Notes: a model not told the origin generated them from the sequence alone. A stretch of DNA of 64,000 nucleotides from Candidatus Poribacteria bacterium (GCA_958295815.1 OY282374.1:2252856-2316855); one strand, 5' to 3'. Shown: positions 50,942-61,264, counted from the stretch's first letter. Program-made: numbers and translations.

Positions 50942-51934
50942 CTATGGAGTGACAATTGCTGCATCAATCATGTGATACCCGGTCGCACCAACGGGTTCTA
51001 CCTCAATGCCGATTTCGTCCTGGGTGACACCGCTGTGACCGGTGGCTCTGGCGTAGATTTCGACGGGTTCTGCTTTCTCCGGCACCTGCCAATCCCATTT
51101 CCAGAGGATCCATGAGAGGGGCGAATCCTTTGCCCAAATCTCTGCCTCTTCCCACGTTTGCCCGTAATCGATGCTAATTTCGACCTTCTTGATCCCGCCG
51201 TGGTTCCCCGCGTCAAACGCTGCGCCACTGACTGTATAAGTCTGTCCACCAGCGATCTCTTCACCTTCACTCGGTGTCCCAATCATTGTAGCAAGTTTCA
51301 CCTGCGCGATAGGATCCCAACCCCGTTTCTCCCAATAACTTTCATGTTTCGCTGCCAATTGGATGTTCATTATCCATTTAGGGTTTTTCGTGCCATAGTT
51401 ACCCGGGTTCAGCAGACGAATCGGGAAGCCGTGTTCAGTCGGAAGCGGGACACCGTTCATCTCATAAGCGAGAAGCGTCTCATCTTCCATTGCCTCTTCT
51501 AACGGGATTGCTGTATGATAGCCGTCTGCGCAGCGGAAAACAACCACCTTGACTTCGGGTTTCGGACCCACCTTCTCAAGCAAATCTCGTAGGCGAATCC
51601 CTTTCCAGACTGCATTGCTCATCTGTACCGTGCCAATCGGGTCCCCGATACATTTCAGCGTCCGCATTGCTGTAACAGATTCCATCGCAGTGATGTCTTC
51701 AAGTCGTAAGGGTGGCATCGGTTTCTCAATCAGACCAGTAATTGCCATGCGCCAAGTTGCATCATCAAGCACCGCTGGATCACCGATCTGTAAAATATAG
51801 AAGTCAGCGTTTGGTGTTATCAGTGTGCTCGGTTTCAGGGGAGGCATCGATTCTGTTTGTCCTTCCAGTTTAAGTGGCAGAACCATCCCTGCGGCACTAA
51901 TCGCGCTCAGTTTTATGAACCTGCGTCTTTTCAT
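50942..51934 (-). CDS. Sulfite oxidase-type molybdenum oxidoreductase
   Basis: A 330-aa exported molybdenum enzyme. The N-terminus MKRRRFIKLSAISAAGM has a Tat-like RR motif before a hydrophobic stretch. The molybdopterin domain carries the ligand cysteine C95 in TLKCIGDPIGTV, then GYHTAIPLEEAM and HGFPIRLLNPGNYGTKNPKWI. Residues ~215-330 are the Ig-like dimerisation domain (VEISIDYGQTWEEAEI). Such enzymes oxidise sulfite or reduce related substrates. Its start overlaps a 74-aa membrane protein gene by 38 bases. Confidence 0.84.
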   Translation of the reverse strand: MKRRRFIKLSAISAAGMVLPLKLEGQTESMPPLKPSTLITPNADFYILQIGDPAVLDDATWRMAITGLIEKPMPPLRLEDITAMESVTAMRTLKCIGDPIGTVQMSNAVWKGIRLRDLLEKVGPKPEVKVVVFRCADGYHTAIPLEEAMEDETLLAYEMNGVPLPTEHGFPIRLLNPGNYGTKNPKWIMNIQLAAKHESYWEKRGWDPIAQVKLATMIGTPSEGEEIAGGQTYTVSGAAFDAGNHGGIKKVEISIDYGQTWEEAEIWAKDSPLSWILWKWDWQVPEKAEPVEIYARATGHSGVTQDEIGIEVEPVGATGYHMIDAAIVTP

Positions 51935-52121
51935 TTTTTCTCCTATTCGCTCGCATTCGCATCGTAATCTTTACAACACCTCTCACCATAATCGCAGTAC
52001 CACCAATCAGAAATAGCGGCATCCCCCATCTCCACTGAAAGAAAAAATAGGCGATGAAACTGGCAGACATCAAAACGATGAAAGTATTCAGAAGTGTTTT
52101 ATTTTCATACCATTTCTGCAT
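51897..52121 (-). CDS. Small two-helix membrane protein
   Basis: A 74-aa protein with two hydrophobic segments (TFIVLMSASFIAYFFFQW and GMPLFLIGGTAIMVRGVV) and a basic tail (RMRANRRKNEKTQ). Family not recognised. Its 3' end overlaps the start of the molybdenum enzyme gene by 38 bases in another frame. It could be a membrane partner of that enzyme; this is inference. Confidence 0.55.
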   Translation of the reverse strand: MQKWYENKTLLNTFIVLMSASFIAYFFFQWRWGMPLFLIGGTAIMVRGVVKITMRMRANRRKNEKTQVHKTERD

Positions 52122-52407
52122 CTGTTTCAGTATCTATTATGCGTAATCTCGATGCCCTCTCAGTAGAAGGAATCAGGTTTAACTATTGCCTAAATAATAC
52201 TATATCCATAAGCGAATGTCAACAGAAAATCAACCAACTGTAGGAAGGGTCTCAGATGGATAGTGGGTTATAAGTTATAGGTTATAAGTTATAAGTTTTG
52301 TGTCAAAGCGGAAGTTATCATGCGGAATCACCTTTTATCTATAACTAAGTCCTAAGTGCCAAGTGCCCATAATCCACAACGCACAACCCGAACATAACTT
52401 GCTTTTT
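52122..52407. repeat. Intergenic tract with a degenerate 27-bp repeat and GGTTATAAGTTATA duplications
   Basis: No gene is seen in the 355-base gap. CTGTAGGAAGGGTCTCAG at 52238 onward matches the 27-bp family in about 15 of 18 positions. GGTTATAAGTTATA occurs twice in tandem (52266-52279, 52280-52293). Then AAGTCCTAAGTGCCAAGTGCCC and a CCACAACGCACAACCC tract follow. Confidence 0.5.
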
Positions 52408-52436
52408 TTTTCAAAAACCGATATGCTATCTATAAT
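52408..52436 (+). promoter_or_regulatory. Promoter of the sulfatase gene
   Basis: TATAAT at 52431-52436, with TTTTCA at 52408-52413 as a weak -35 at 17 bases. The start codon is at 52477. Confidence 0.5.
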
Positions 52437-52476
52437 GCATACGCGATACACTTTTTCCTGAAAGGACTGTACCCTC

Positions 52477-53964
52477 ATGGCAAAACAACCAAACATCATT
52501 TTCCTCATGACCGATCAGCAGCGTTTTGACACCATCGGTGCGCTTGGAAATCCGATTATTCAGACGCCCGGACTTAACCGTCTTGTGCGAGAGGGAACAA
52601 GTTTTACGTCGGCTTATTGTCCGTCTCCAGTGTGTGTAGCCTCGCGTTGCAGTTTCCTGCTCGGGCAGTGGCCACATGAGACGGGGTGTACAAGCAATTC
52701 ACCGATGCCTCAGGATCGAGTATCAGTGATGGATTTGCTGAACGAAGCGGGCTATCAGACACACGGTATCGGTAAGATGCACTTCAGCCCACAGAGTCGC
52801 AAAATGTGGGGGTTTGAAACGCGAGACTATTCCGAGGAAGGTCCCGGTCCTGACGATTTTACGGAGTTCTTACACGAAAACGGTTACGACCATATCGTCG
52901 CACCACACGGTGAGCGAAGCGAATACTACTATATCCCACAACCCTCGCAAGTGCCTGCACGATTGCACCACACGCAGTGGGTAGGAGATAGAACGCTCCA
53001 ATTCCTGTCCGAACGCGATGCGGATCGCCCTTTTTTGTGTTGGAGCAGTTTCATCAAACCACATCCGCCTTTTGAATCACCAGTACCGTGGAGCCGACTC
53101 TATCGCACAGTCGAGATGCCACTCCCGTTCCTACCGACGGATTATGAACATCTATACACCTACTGGAACCGGCATCAAAATCGCTATAAATACCGAGATC
53201 AAGGTCGAGATATGAATCTCCTTCGAACAATGCGCGCTGCCTACTATGCCGCTATCTCTTTCATTGATTATCAGGTGAGTCGAATTCTCGACTATCTTGA
53301 ATCCGAAGGTGAGCTTGACAACACATTGATTCTTTATACCTCAGATCATGGCGAGTTACTCGGCGACTACGACTGTTACGGAAAACGCTCTTTCCTTGAC
53401 GCCGCTGCTCGGATTCCGCTGCTCGTACGTTATCCTGAACGTTTTGAGGCGAATACAGAGTGCGACACGCCAACCAGTCTGGTCGATGTACTTCCAACAT
53501 CGCTCGGTGCCGCCGGACTCTCATCAGAAGCAGAACGGAGTGGATCAGATCTTGCCGACATCGCCGCTGGCAATACAGAACGAGACGCCATCGTCGGTCA
53601 ATTGGGCCAAGAAGGCACAGGGGTGTATATGCTCCTGACTTCTGAATACAAATACATCTATTCCGCTGCTGATCGCAAGGAATGGCTATTCAGTCGTCTA
53701 CCCGGCAGACTGGACGAACGCAGCCTTGCTGGTAACCCCGCATACGGTGCAACGCTCAACGCTTATCGCAAACGCTTGATTGAATGGTTTCGCAACGACG
53801 GGTACGCACTTCCGCTTGACGACAATAAATGGCGACACTTCCCACCACCTGTGGAACCTGAAAATCCGGATGCGGGGCAGCTTTTCCAAGATGGACGTTC
53901 CGTCAGTGATCAGTTTCCAGAAGGTTATTCACCGAATGTGGATACACTCAGATCTTCATCTTGA
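52477..53964 (+). CDS. Sulfatase (arylsulfatase type)
   Basis: A 495-aa type I sulfatase. The N-terminus PNIIFLMTDQQRFD holds the calcium ligands (D13). The formylglycine site is C53-V-A-S-R57 in SPVCVASRCSFLLGQ. Further marks are GKMHFSP, FIKPHPPFESP, and YTSDHGELLGDYDCYGKRSFLDAAARIPLLVRYPE. A sulfatase-modifying enzyme must convert Cys53. It removes sulfate from carbohydrate or other esters. No signal peptide is visible, so it may be cytosolic. It is the only gene of its strand segment, with its own promoter. Confidence 0.88.
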   Translation: MAKQPNIIFLMTDQQRFDTIGALGNPIIQTPGLNRLVREGTSFTSAYCPSPVCVASRCSFLLGQWPHETGCTSNSPMPQDRVSVMDLLNEAGYQTHGIGKMHFSPQSRKMWGFETRDYSEEGPGPDDFTEFLHENGYDHIVAPHGERSEYYYIPQPSQVPARLHHTQWVGDRTLQFLSERDADRPFLCWSSFIKPHPPFESPVPWSRLYRTVEMPLPFLPTDYEHLYTYWNRHQNRYKYRDQGRDMNLLRTMRAAYYAAISFIDYQVSRILDYLESEGELDNTLILYTSDHGELLGDYDCYGKRSFLDAAARIPLLVRYPERFEANTECDTPTSLVDVLPTSLGAAGLSSEAERSGSDLADIAAGNTERDAIVGQLGQEGTGVYMLLTSEYKYIYSAADRKEWLFSRLPGRLDERSLAGNPAYGATLNAYRKRLIEWFRNDGYALPLDDNKWRHFPPPVEPENPDAGQLFQDGRSVSDQFPEGYSPNVDTLRSSS

Positions 53965-54487
53965 TTTGAGTTGAGAACGATAGGCTATACTTATTTTAAG
54001 GTGTGCAATTATTGCCCATAGCCCTACAAATTATGCGTATTATTCTACAAATTATGTGAGTTTATAATGGGATACGAATTGAGAATGGATTCTGTTTTTT
54101 TGGCGGTGATGGTTTTTGGGGAAAAAGCATACATTATAAACACTTCAATAAACCCAGTGTGCGCTTGTGTTTTAGACGAATGACAGTGAAAATCTTCTCA
54201 CGATTGCAGCGATTTTAACCAAGATATGTGTTCTATTACAGGCATTGGCATAAAACTTGCTATTGCTATATAACATCCTATCATCTCATTGTAATTAACA
54301 GTCATATAATATAATCTATTACGCTGCTATGTTTTATGTGATTTATACCACGTGATTCGTAACGTGTGTGATTCTTTGGATCTGAATTGCCATCATTTAT
54401 ATATTATTGTTTTTCAATATAATCGCTTTATCCAAGGCAACTGCAGATAAAGAGGATAGCCTATAAGCATTCAAACAATCTGAAATT
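53965..54487. other. AT-rich 523-base intergenic region without a gene
   Basis: I see no coding frame with support. There is a direct repeat TACAAATTATG (starts near 54025 and 54046). TTGGAT (54376-54381) and TATATT (54100-54105 offset region; -10 at 54400-54405) with an 18-base spacer is a possible promoter for the ligase gene at 54488. Confidence 0.35.
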
Positions 54488-55828
54488 ATGCCAATCCGTT
54501 ATTCTGCCAAAACGTTGTTCTCAAAGGCAGCGTGGCACGCCTACAATACTTACCGGAAAGGCGTGCATTATCATTCCCAACTCTCTCAAATAACTGAATT
54601 GCTAAATTCCTCGCGCGAATCTATTGAGGCATTTCAGCGGGTACGCTTAGCGAAACTCCTTCGGCACGCATACCATACAACACCTTATTACCGCGAATTA
54701 CTGAAAACAGAGTCTCCTGATATATCACAGATCCCGCCGCTTGAGAAGCGGAACATCCGAGATGATTTAGAGCATCTCTGTTCCGAATCCTTTACAAGAG
54801 AGCATCGTATCAAGAACGCCACAGGTGGTTCAACAGGTGCACCTCTCACCTTCTATCAGGACAGGGGGTATTGGAACCAACGCAACTTGAGCGTCTATTA
54901 TTTTGATCGATGGGCAGGTTGGGATCTCGGTGATCCCCAACTCGTTATCTGGGGTGCGCAAGCGGATCTCAAAGCCGATGAACACTGGAAACATCGCCTC
55001 AACAACTTCTGGCGGAATCAGTATTGGCTCGATGGATTTCATCTCACAGAAGAAACCATGCAAGAAGCATATGACAGGATGGATAAATATCATCCACAGA
55101 CGATTCTCTCCTATCCGTCCTCGCTTTACCAATTTGCCAAGTTTATCTATGAAAAGGGATTGACCCCTAAATGGCGATTAAAAGGGATTATATCTTCCGC
55201 AGAGATGCTACATCCGCATTACCGTGATTTGGCGGAGGCTGTTTTCGATACGAAGGTTTACAATCGCTACGGCGGACGGGAAGTCGGCTTGATCGCCATG
55301 GAATGCACGGAAGGCAGGATGCATATCAACTGCCGCGACACCTACCTTGAAATAGATAGTCCTAATCCATACACCCAACCCGGGGAGATCCTGATTACAC
55401 AACTCAATAACTATGTAATGCCGTTTATCCGGTACAGGATCGGTGACATCGGCATCCTCTCTGATGAAGTCTGTCCCTGTGGTAATGCGTTGCCTATTTT
55501 GGAAGACCTACTCGGACGTACCACGGCGACCTTCCGAACGAGAACTGGAATGTTAGTACACGGCGGCTATTTTACACAACAATTTTATGACATCGGCGAT
55601 GTGAATCAGTTTCAGATAATCCAGGAGACGCTTAAACATTGTGTCTTGAAGCTTGTTGTTAACGAACGCTGGACAGACACAACACGCCGTTATCTCGTGC
55701 AGAGCATCCAGAACGTTCTCGGTGGAGATGTCGTCGTCACAGTAGAATTTGTAGATGAGATTCCACTGTCTGCTTCAGGCAAGCGACAATTTACAATCTC
55801 AAAAGTAACCACAGGGAGCGATGATTAA
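54488..55828 (+). CDS. PaaK/CapK-like adenylate-forming ligase
   Basis: A 446-aa protein of the phenylacetate-CoA ligase / CapK type. TPYYRELLK near the N-terminus, the nucleotide-binding NATGGSTGAPLTFYQD, SSAEMLHPHYRDL, YNRYGGREVGLIAMEC, and the C-terminal RYRIGDIGILSD...CPCG and LSASGKRQF are family marks. CapK-type members often sit in capsule or surface polysaccharide loci; the acyl substrate is not known. It ends 4 bases into the convergent NTase-DUF89 gene. Confidence 0.82.
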   Translation: MPIRYSAKTLFSKAAWHAYNTYRKGVHYHSQLSQITELLNSSRESIEAFQRVRLAKLLRHAYHTTPYYRELLKTESPDISQIPPLEKRNIRDDLEHLCSESFTREHRIKNATGGSTGAPLTFYQDRGYWNQRNLSVYYFDRWAGWDLGDPQLVIWGAQADLKADEHWKHRLNNFWRNQYWLDGFHLTEETMQEAYDRMDKYHPQTILSYPSSLYQFAKFIYEKGLTPKWRLKGIISSAEMLHPHYRDLAEAVFDTKVYNRYGGREVGLIAMECTEGRMHINCRDTYLEIDSPNPYTQPGEILITQLNNYVMPFIRYRIGDIGILSDEVCPCGNALPILEDLLGRTTATFRTRTGMLVHGGYFTQQFYDIGDVNQFQIIQETLKHCVLKLVVNERWTDTTRRYLVQSIQNVLGGDVVVTVEFVDEIPLSASGKRQFTISKVTTGSDD

Positions 55829-58248
55829 GAGTTGTTTCTGCTGCAGAGTTCCCGAAGGGTCGCCACACGTTCCGTTCCACCCGGAAGGTAAGCCAAAATC
55901 AACCCATCAACCTGTAGATTCCGATCCGCAATGACGCCTGTACTCTGTTCTGCTGTCATACCTTTGGATAGCAACAGGTAAAACGTATCCTTTGACCAAC
56001 CCGGCGTCGTAAAGAAATTCCCTTGCCCCTTTGAAATAACAAAATCTGCTTCTAACAGCGCGTTGAAGAATTCTGGAGTTCCGCGATAAAGATTCGTCCC
56101 GATCGTCTTCGCGCCCGACGACATCAATCTCACAGTACCCTCCCGAATAGCAACCTGAAGTTCTTGGAATTGCGGATAGTTCGCCATTTCATGCAGATCA
56201 GCGACGGTTACGTCATTGCTGGCGTTTTCGGCTTTCCCAAAAATCGTGATGTGATGTCCACATTCAACGAGATCTTGGATCAAGGCAATATCAAAAATCA
56301 CTTCACCGTCGTTGTCAGTGAGCCAGACAATCTCCTGTGGGGGACCATCAATCACCCGCTCACGGAACGCTTCATAGCAATCTATAGCAAAGGGAGCTTC
56401 AACCGCCGCACGCAGCACTTCAGAGAAATAGTTGGGATTCGCTTTTAATCGATTCATAACCCGTTCGCTGCTATAATCGATGATATTCCCTGTGACAACC
56501 AACTTCAAACGCCTTACCCAATTGTTATCCCAGAACTCCGGGAGGAGTTCCAAGGCGGTTTGCCGTGCTTTGCGTTTATCGTGGTGATAAGGGTTCAGGT
56601 TCCCTGTATGGAGCGTGACCATCTCGAAGATGCTTCCCCATATCTCTTCAGGCGTGAGGGATTCAATCAGATAGTCACCGTTCGCACGACGCATATCCAA
56701 GAACGTTTTTACTGCATCGCACATAACCTGCTGTAACTCTGGTATGCGTGTCGCACGCGGAATCAGTTCTGTCGCACTATGCGATTGGATGTGCTCCCGT
56801 AGACCTTCCCAATCTGGTGATCCCTTCTTCTCACCGAGATTGAAAACCCCCGGATTATAATCTCGTGGCACAATCTTATCAAAAAGCATTTTCGGCACCG
56901 AAGGCGGCGTATACGCAGGTGGGACACCAAGCGTCCGATCTGCCAACGCAATACCAGATGGGATCACTGTGCCACGCGCCACTACTGACGAAAGTTGGAC
57001 GTCACTCCCAACGTGTGCTGTGTCAAATGTGCAATCCTTGATTGTACTTGCAGTCGCGAGTCCACGTATAGGTGCTGCTACTGTTTCGGGTAGAGGATTG
57101 GCTTCAAATGTCGTATCGTTTGCAGATACATTCTCTAATCCTACAGCGGCACCTACCGTTGTCGTACCGCGCAGCATCACGTTTTCAAGCCTACAGTAAT
57201 CTCCAATCCGAACCTTTTCACCAAGGTGGACCCTACCGATAAGATAGCACGCCGTCCCAATCTCAATGTCCTCACTGCCCAATGTTATCTGTGCAGCAGG
57301 ATCAACGCGAATCCCTTTTTGAGCAAGCAACTCGCGCGTCTGCGTAAATAGTGCCGCTTCACCCGATAAAACATTTGACCAACGGTTAACCCCTGACAAC
57401 ACATCACCGCGATAGATAAAAGCATTTGTTTTCAAGCCGTCTTCATAACAGTGCCGAATCAGATCGACTTGGTGAAGTTCATTGTTTCGGTTAGGGTGCT
57501 GTTGTAACCGATGCATCCGTTCCAACAACACACTTTTTCGAGTGATTGTAATGCCTGTGTTGGTATATGCCTCCCCGTTGTGCCATCTGTCCCACATCTC
57601 CTCCTTTTCTGCGTCCGTCATATCGTACCATTCTTTTGTCCCTATGAATTTTCCTTCCGCATCGAAGAAGAGTCCGCCTTTATCCACGACTGTTTCAGGG
57701 GCTTTACCGCATAAAGTTATATCCGCACCAGAAATAAGGTGTGAGAGCAACGTCTTTGCAAATATATCTTTTTCTAAAAAAGGTTCATCACCGAACGACA
57801 CCCCAATCCATTCAGCGTCGGAATCGCGAATTGCAGGCAGTGCTGCTTGTAATGCGCCACCTGTGCCGTTCATTTCTTCTTGGATACAATAAACGGCATT
57901 GGGACCTAACAGTTGCGATGCAGACCCACTATTCTCAATACGCGATGCCATCTGTGGATTGATAACGACAATGTCGGGACGGTTGCCGGGCAGATGCTGT
58001 CGAGAACGTTGGAGCATATTCTGCTCACCGAACATAATGTCAAGTGTTTTGCTCAAGCGTCCTGTAGGGTCAATGCGCGTACCTTTACCCGCAGCAAGCA
58101 CTACCCATTGTGGGGTTAGGTAGTTTTCAAAGGATTCTGTGGGGCGTGTGGAAAGGAAGTTTTCAAGAGCAGCGGTATCTTCGGAGATCTCCGCAAGTAT
58201 ATCTTCTAATTTGCAACCGAGTAGGTTTTCAAGAAAGGATTTCTTCAT
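55825..58248 (-). CDS. Sugar nucleotidyltransferase fused to a DUF89 phosphatase
   Basis: An 807-aa fusion. The N-terminal part is a GlmU-like nucleotidyltransferase (VVLAAGKGTRIDPTG ~46; CIQEEMNGTGGALQAAL), followed by a left-handed beta-helix-like region with LGEKVRIGDYCRLENVMLRG (~316-416). The last ~340 residues are a DUF89 metal-dependent phosphatase, with DNDGEVIFDIALIQDL (~640) and SKGQGNFFTTPGW (~736). DUF89 enzymes hydrolyse damaged or unwanted phosphometabolites. A fused enzyme could make a sugar nucleotide and remove the off-target sugar phosphate. I chose ATG 58248, because the TTG at 58326 would lie at the end of an upstream terminator. Confidence 0.82.
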   Translation of the reverse strand: MKKSFLENLLGCKLEDILAEISEDTAALENFLSTRPTESFENYLTPQWVVLAAGKGTRIDPTGRLSKTLDIMFGEQNMLQRSRQHLPGNRPDIVVINPQMASRIENSGSASQLLGPNAVYCIQEEMNGTGGALQAALPAIRDSDAEWIGVSFGDEPFLEKDIFAKTLLSHLISGADITLCGKAPETVVDKGGLFFDAEGKFIGTKEWYDMTDAEKEEMWDRWHNGEAYTNTGITITRKSVLLERMHRLQQHPNRNNELHQVDLIRHCYEDGLKTNAFIYRGDVLSGVNRWSNVLSGEAALFTQTRELLAQKGIRVDPAAQITLGSEDIEIGTACYLIGRVHLGEKVRIGDYCRLENVMLRGTTTVGAAVGLENVSANDTTFEANPLPETVAAPIRGLATASTIKDCTFDTAHVGSDVQLSSVVARGTVIPSGIALADRTLGVPPAYTPPSVPKMLFDKIVPRDYNPGVFNLGEKKGSPDWEGLREHIQSHSATELIPRATRIPELQQVMCDAVKTFLDMRRANGDYLIESLTPEEIWGSIFEMVTLHTGNLNPYHHDKRKARQTALELLPEFWDNNWVRRLKLVVTGNIIDYSSERVMNRLKANPNYFSEVLRAAVEAPFAIDCYEAFRERVIDGPPQEIVWLTDNDGEVIFDIALIQDLVECGHHITIFGKAENASNDVTVADLHEMANYPQFQELQVAIREGTVRLMSSGAKTIGTNLYRGTPEFFNALLEADFVISKGQGNFFTTPGWSKDTFYLLLSKGMTAEQSTGVIADRNLQVDGLILAYLPGGTERVATLRELCSRNNS

Positions 58249-58327
58249 ATCTGCTATAAACTTGCTCACGCGTGTAGTGTTTGTTGGGTTCTGAGAATAC
58301 TTGAATCCTGAAAATTCGCCGTTCAAG

Positions 58328-58366
58328 CGAAAAATGAAAAAATAGGGCAGGTACTACGACCTGCCC
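58328..58366 (-). terminator. Rho-independent terminator of the sugar isomerase gene
   Basis: GGGCAGGT (58345-58352) and ACCTGCCC (58359-58366) form a perfect 8-bp stem with a 6-base loop. On the minus strand it is followed by TATTTTTTCATTTTT. It ends the transcript of the gene stopping at 58389. Confidence 0.85.
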
Positions 58367-58388
58367 GTACAATCTGTCTTACGCACAC

Positions 58389-59144
<756 letters not shown>

Positions 59145-59170
59145 AATTCTCTCTTTCTTTTAAAGTAGTA

Positions 59171-59187
59171 GGCACGCTCTGCGTGCC
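59171..59187. repeat. GGCACGC-TCT-GCGTGCC hairpin
   Basis: Perfect 7-bp stem with a three-base loop between two minus-strand genes. No T run follows on the minus strand, so as a terminator it is weak. The AGTAGGCACGCTC start resembles 28625 onward. Confidence 0.6.
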
Positions 59188-59198
59188 GTAACGATTTT

Positions 59199-60164
59199 CT
59201 ACAGATCTATCGCTTTACCCGTACGGAAGGAAGTACTCGCAGCGAGCATAATACGCAAAGTCTCTAACGCATCACTATAGGGCGAAAGAATCTCTGAGCC
59301 ATCTCCGCTCTTCACAGCGTCGATAAAGACACGATCCCGATCCGCGCCACCTTCATTCGAGAGTGATTCGGTCTCTCCGCCTTTATTTACTTGGTTTGCA
59401 CCACCAACGGTAACGACCAATCCACGTGTGAAAACTTCAAGATGAACGCGACCGAAACCTTCCATCGCACAAGCCGAGACGATGTTTGCAACAGCACCGT
59501 TCTTGAATTCGATGTTCACCATGCTGATGTCGTCTATGTCATAGTTTTCGATATGTGCCATGCTACCGCTTGCGGCGACACCATGGACAGTTTTCCCATC
59601 ACTACCGACGAGAAACCGTGCTAAATCAAAAATATGCGTCGTCTGTTCAACGTGCTGTCCACCGGATTCTGCGCGTACACGCCACCACGGTGTGCCGGGC
59701 ATGCCACCCATCCAATATCCGAGTGCGCCGAGAATCTGTGGTTGTTCTTCGAGCATTGCTTTCGCGTTCTGCGCATTACCGCCGTAACGCCAATGGTAAC
59801 CAACACTCGTAATCACGCCGCTTTGTTCAACGTATTCATTGATAATGATTGCTGGTTCTAATTCGCTGTGGATCGGTTTCTCAATGAACATCGCAATGCC
59901 CTGTTCACAAGCGATCCGTTCCTGTTCACCGTGTGCAAACGGAGGTGTGCAGATATAAACCGCATCCAGATCCTCTTTGTCGTACATCACGCGATAGTCC
60001 GTGTAAGCGTTTCCACCGAATTCTTCGGCGCGCTCCTTCGCACGGTCTTCGGAAATATCGCACATCGCAGAAAATTCGACATCCTCAAAATTATCTTTTA
60101 AGTTGCGCATGTGCGCAGTCGCCATACCACCGGTTCCGATAAAACCGAGTTTCACTTTATCCAT
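59199..60164 (-). CDS. Gfo/Idh/MocA family oxidoreductase
   Basis: A 321-aa NAD(P)-dependent sugar dehydrogenase-like protein. The Rossmann motif is GFIGTGGMATAHMRN, AVYICTPPFAHG the second strand loop, and FIEKPIHSELEPA the EKP motif with the conserved Lys. The C-terminal alpha/beta domain has YHWRYGGNAQNAK and VEQTTHIFDLARFL, whose His/Asp set fits sugar or inositol substrates. AAGGAGAAAAA precedes the ATG. With the neighbouring isomerase genes it suggests a sugar or polyol breakdown set. Confidence 0.86.
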   Translation of the reverse strand: MDKVKLGFIGTGGMATAHMRNLKDNFEDVEFSAMCDISEDRAKERAEEFGGNAYTDYRVMYDKEDLDAVYICTPPFAHGEQERIACEQGIAMFIEKPIHSELEPAIIINEYVEQSGVITSVGYHWRYGGNAQNAKAMLEEQPQILGALGYWMGGMPGTPWWRVRAESGGQHVEQTTHIFDLARFLVGSDGKTVHGVAASGSMAHIENYDIDDISMVNIEFKNGAVANIVSACAMEGFGRVHLEVFTRGLVVTVGGANQVNKGGETESLSNEGGADRDRVFIDAVKSGDGSEILSPYSDALETLRIMLAASTSFRTGKAIDL

Positions 60165-60266
60165 TTTTTCTCCTTAAGAAAATCCATAGTTGGGAGAATC
60201 CCTAAATTTTACGGATATAGTTTATCAAATGCTGATGTTATATAGCAAGCAATTTTTATTTGGGTG

Positions 60267-60275
60267 TGTTATAAT
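60267..60275 (+). promoter_or_regulatory. Extended -10 promoter upstream of isomerase 2
   Basis: TGTTATAAT with TG at 60267-60268 and TATAAT at 60270-60275, the same element as at 6073-6081. No clear -35. Confidence 0.5.
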
Positions 60276-60285
60276 AGTTTTGGAT

Positions 60286-60395
60286 GGCAATCAGCAGTAA
60301 GTCCTCAGCCATCGGAGACCATCGGTAAGCGATTTGGATTGAATCAGACTACTCTTTACTGACTGCTGACAGCTGATAACCGATAGCCAATAACA
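60286..60395. repeat. Degenerate AATCAGCAGT / GACAGCTGATAACC tract
   Basis: GGCAATCAGCAGTAAG and GACTGCTGACAGCTGATAACCGATAGCC flank a 40-base stretch; it is the same class of tract as at 13563 and 28622, ending just before the ribosome site AGGAGG of isomerase 2. Confidence 0.5.
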
Positions 60396-60405
60396 GGAGG
60401 AAACT

Positions 60406-61200
60406 ATGGGTTTCAAATTTGGATATAGCACGTTACGCTGGCAAACACCAGATTTCGAGGAACTACTCACCCAACTCAAGGACGCAGGTTGGGACGGTTG
60501 GGAGATGCGCCAATCCTTGGATTGGGTCGGGACACCACAACGCATCAGACAAGTGTGTGACAACGTGGATCTCCCCGTCGCTGCCGTCACAGCACGCGGA
60601 CTCCCGATCGACAAAAACCCAGAACAGATGGAACTCAATAAAAGACGTATCGACTTCGCTGCAGAAGTTGAAGCCGATTGTTTCATGTTCATGGGGGCAG
60701 GCAAACCACAGGACCGTCCTGTCAATAACGCCGATCTCGCCGCGCTCGCCGATGTCTCCGAAGACTGGGCATCGTACGCCGCACAGTACGGTTTGGATAT
60801 TTGCTATCATATCCACACTAACACCACTGTCGATTCCATTGACGACTGGGCAAAATACATGAGCCTCCTCCGAAAGTGCAAGCTTTGCATAGATGTATCG
60901 CATTCTGCGCTCTGGGGCTTTGATCCAATCGAATCTATTCGGCGGTATAGCGATGCGCTCGTCTACGTTCACCTTCAGGACTATTCCAGCGTCACCGGTG
61001 GCGATGATGGCACACCCTACGATGTCGGGTGGGTAGATGTCGGTGCAGGCACCGTCATGGATTTCCCGGGTATCATGTCCACGCTCGAAGAACTCGAATA
61101 CGACCGTTGGGTCACAGCGTGTCCCGGACAGGTCGAGGAGCGTTCGGATCTTGAGCGTATGACCGTTAACCGTGAATACCTACGCCAATTAGGCTACTAA
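60406..61200 (+). CDS. Sugar phosphate isomerase/epimerase-like TIM-barrel protein 2
   Basis: A 264-aa AP endonuclease 2-like TIM barrel with no close likeness to isomerase 1 (58389). Likely metal ligands are in LDICYHIHTNT (His), KLCIDVSHSALWG (Asp-x-x-His), YVHLQDYSSV (His) and GQVEERSD (Glu). The function is an isomerase or epimerase of a sugar or inosose-like compound. AGGAGG precedes the ATG. It faces away from the Gfo/Idh gene, so the two could be expressed from the shared 240-base intergenic region. Confidence 0.83.
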   Translation: MGFKFGYSTLRWQTPDFEELLTQLKDAGWDGWEMRQSLDWVGTPQRIRQVCDNVDLPVAAVTARGLPIDKNPEQMELNKRRIDFAAEVEADCFMFMGAGKPQDRPVNNADLAALADVSEDWASYAAQYGLDICYHIHTNTTVDSIDDWAKYMSLLRKCKLCIDVSHSALWGFDPIESIRRYSDALVYVHLQDYSSVTGGDDGTPYDVGWVDVGAGTVMDFPGIMSTLEELEYDRWVTACPGQVEERSDLERMTVNREYLRQLGY

Positions 61201-61206
61201 CCCTCT

Positions 61207-61233
61207 CTGTAGGAGCGATCTCTGAATCGCGAC
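61207..61233 (+). repeat. 27-bp dispersed palindromic repeat, copy 5
   Basis: CTGTAGGAGCGATCTCTG... then AATCGCGAC, of the same family as at 4895-4921 (minus strand). It lies between two co-directional genes. Confidence 0.75.
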
Positions 61234-61264
61234 AGGTAAAATTTGAACACAGGAGACCATGTGC

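Noticed and set aside
53965..54487. A small gene or RNA in the AT-rich gap
   Set aside because: No open frame with a ribosome site and no stable stem structure was visible.
58249..58326. TTG at 58326 as the start of the nucleotidyltransferase-DUF89 gene
   Set aside because: It would lie at the T run of the upstream terminator and adds 26 residues without domain support; ATG 58248 is preferred.
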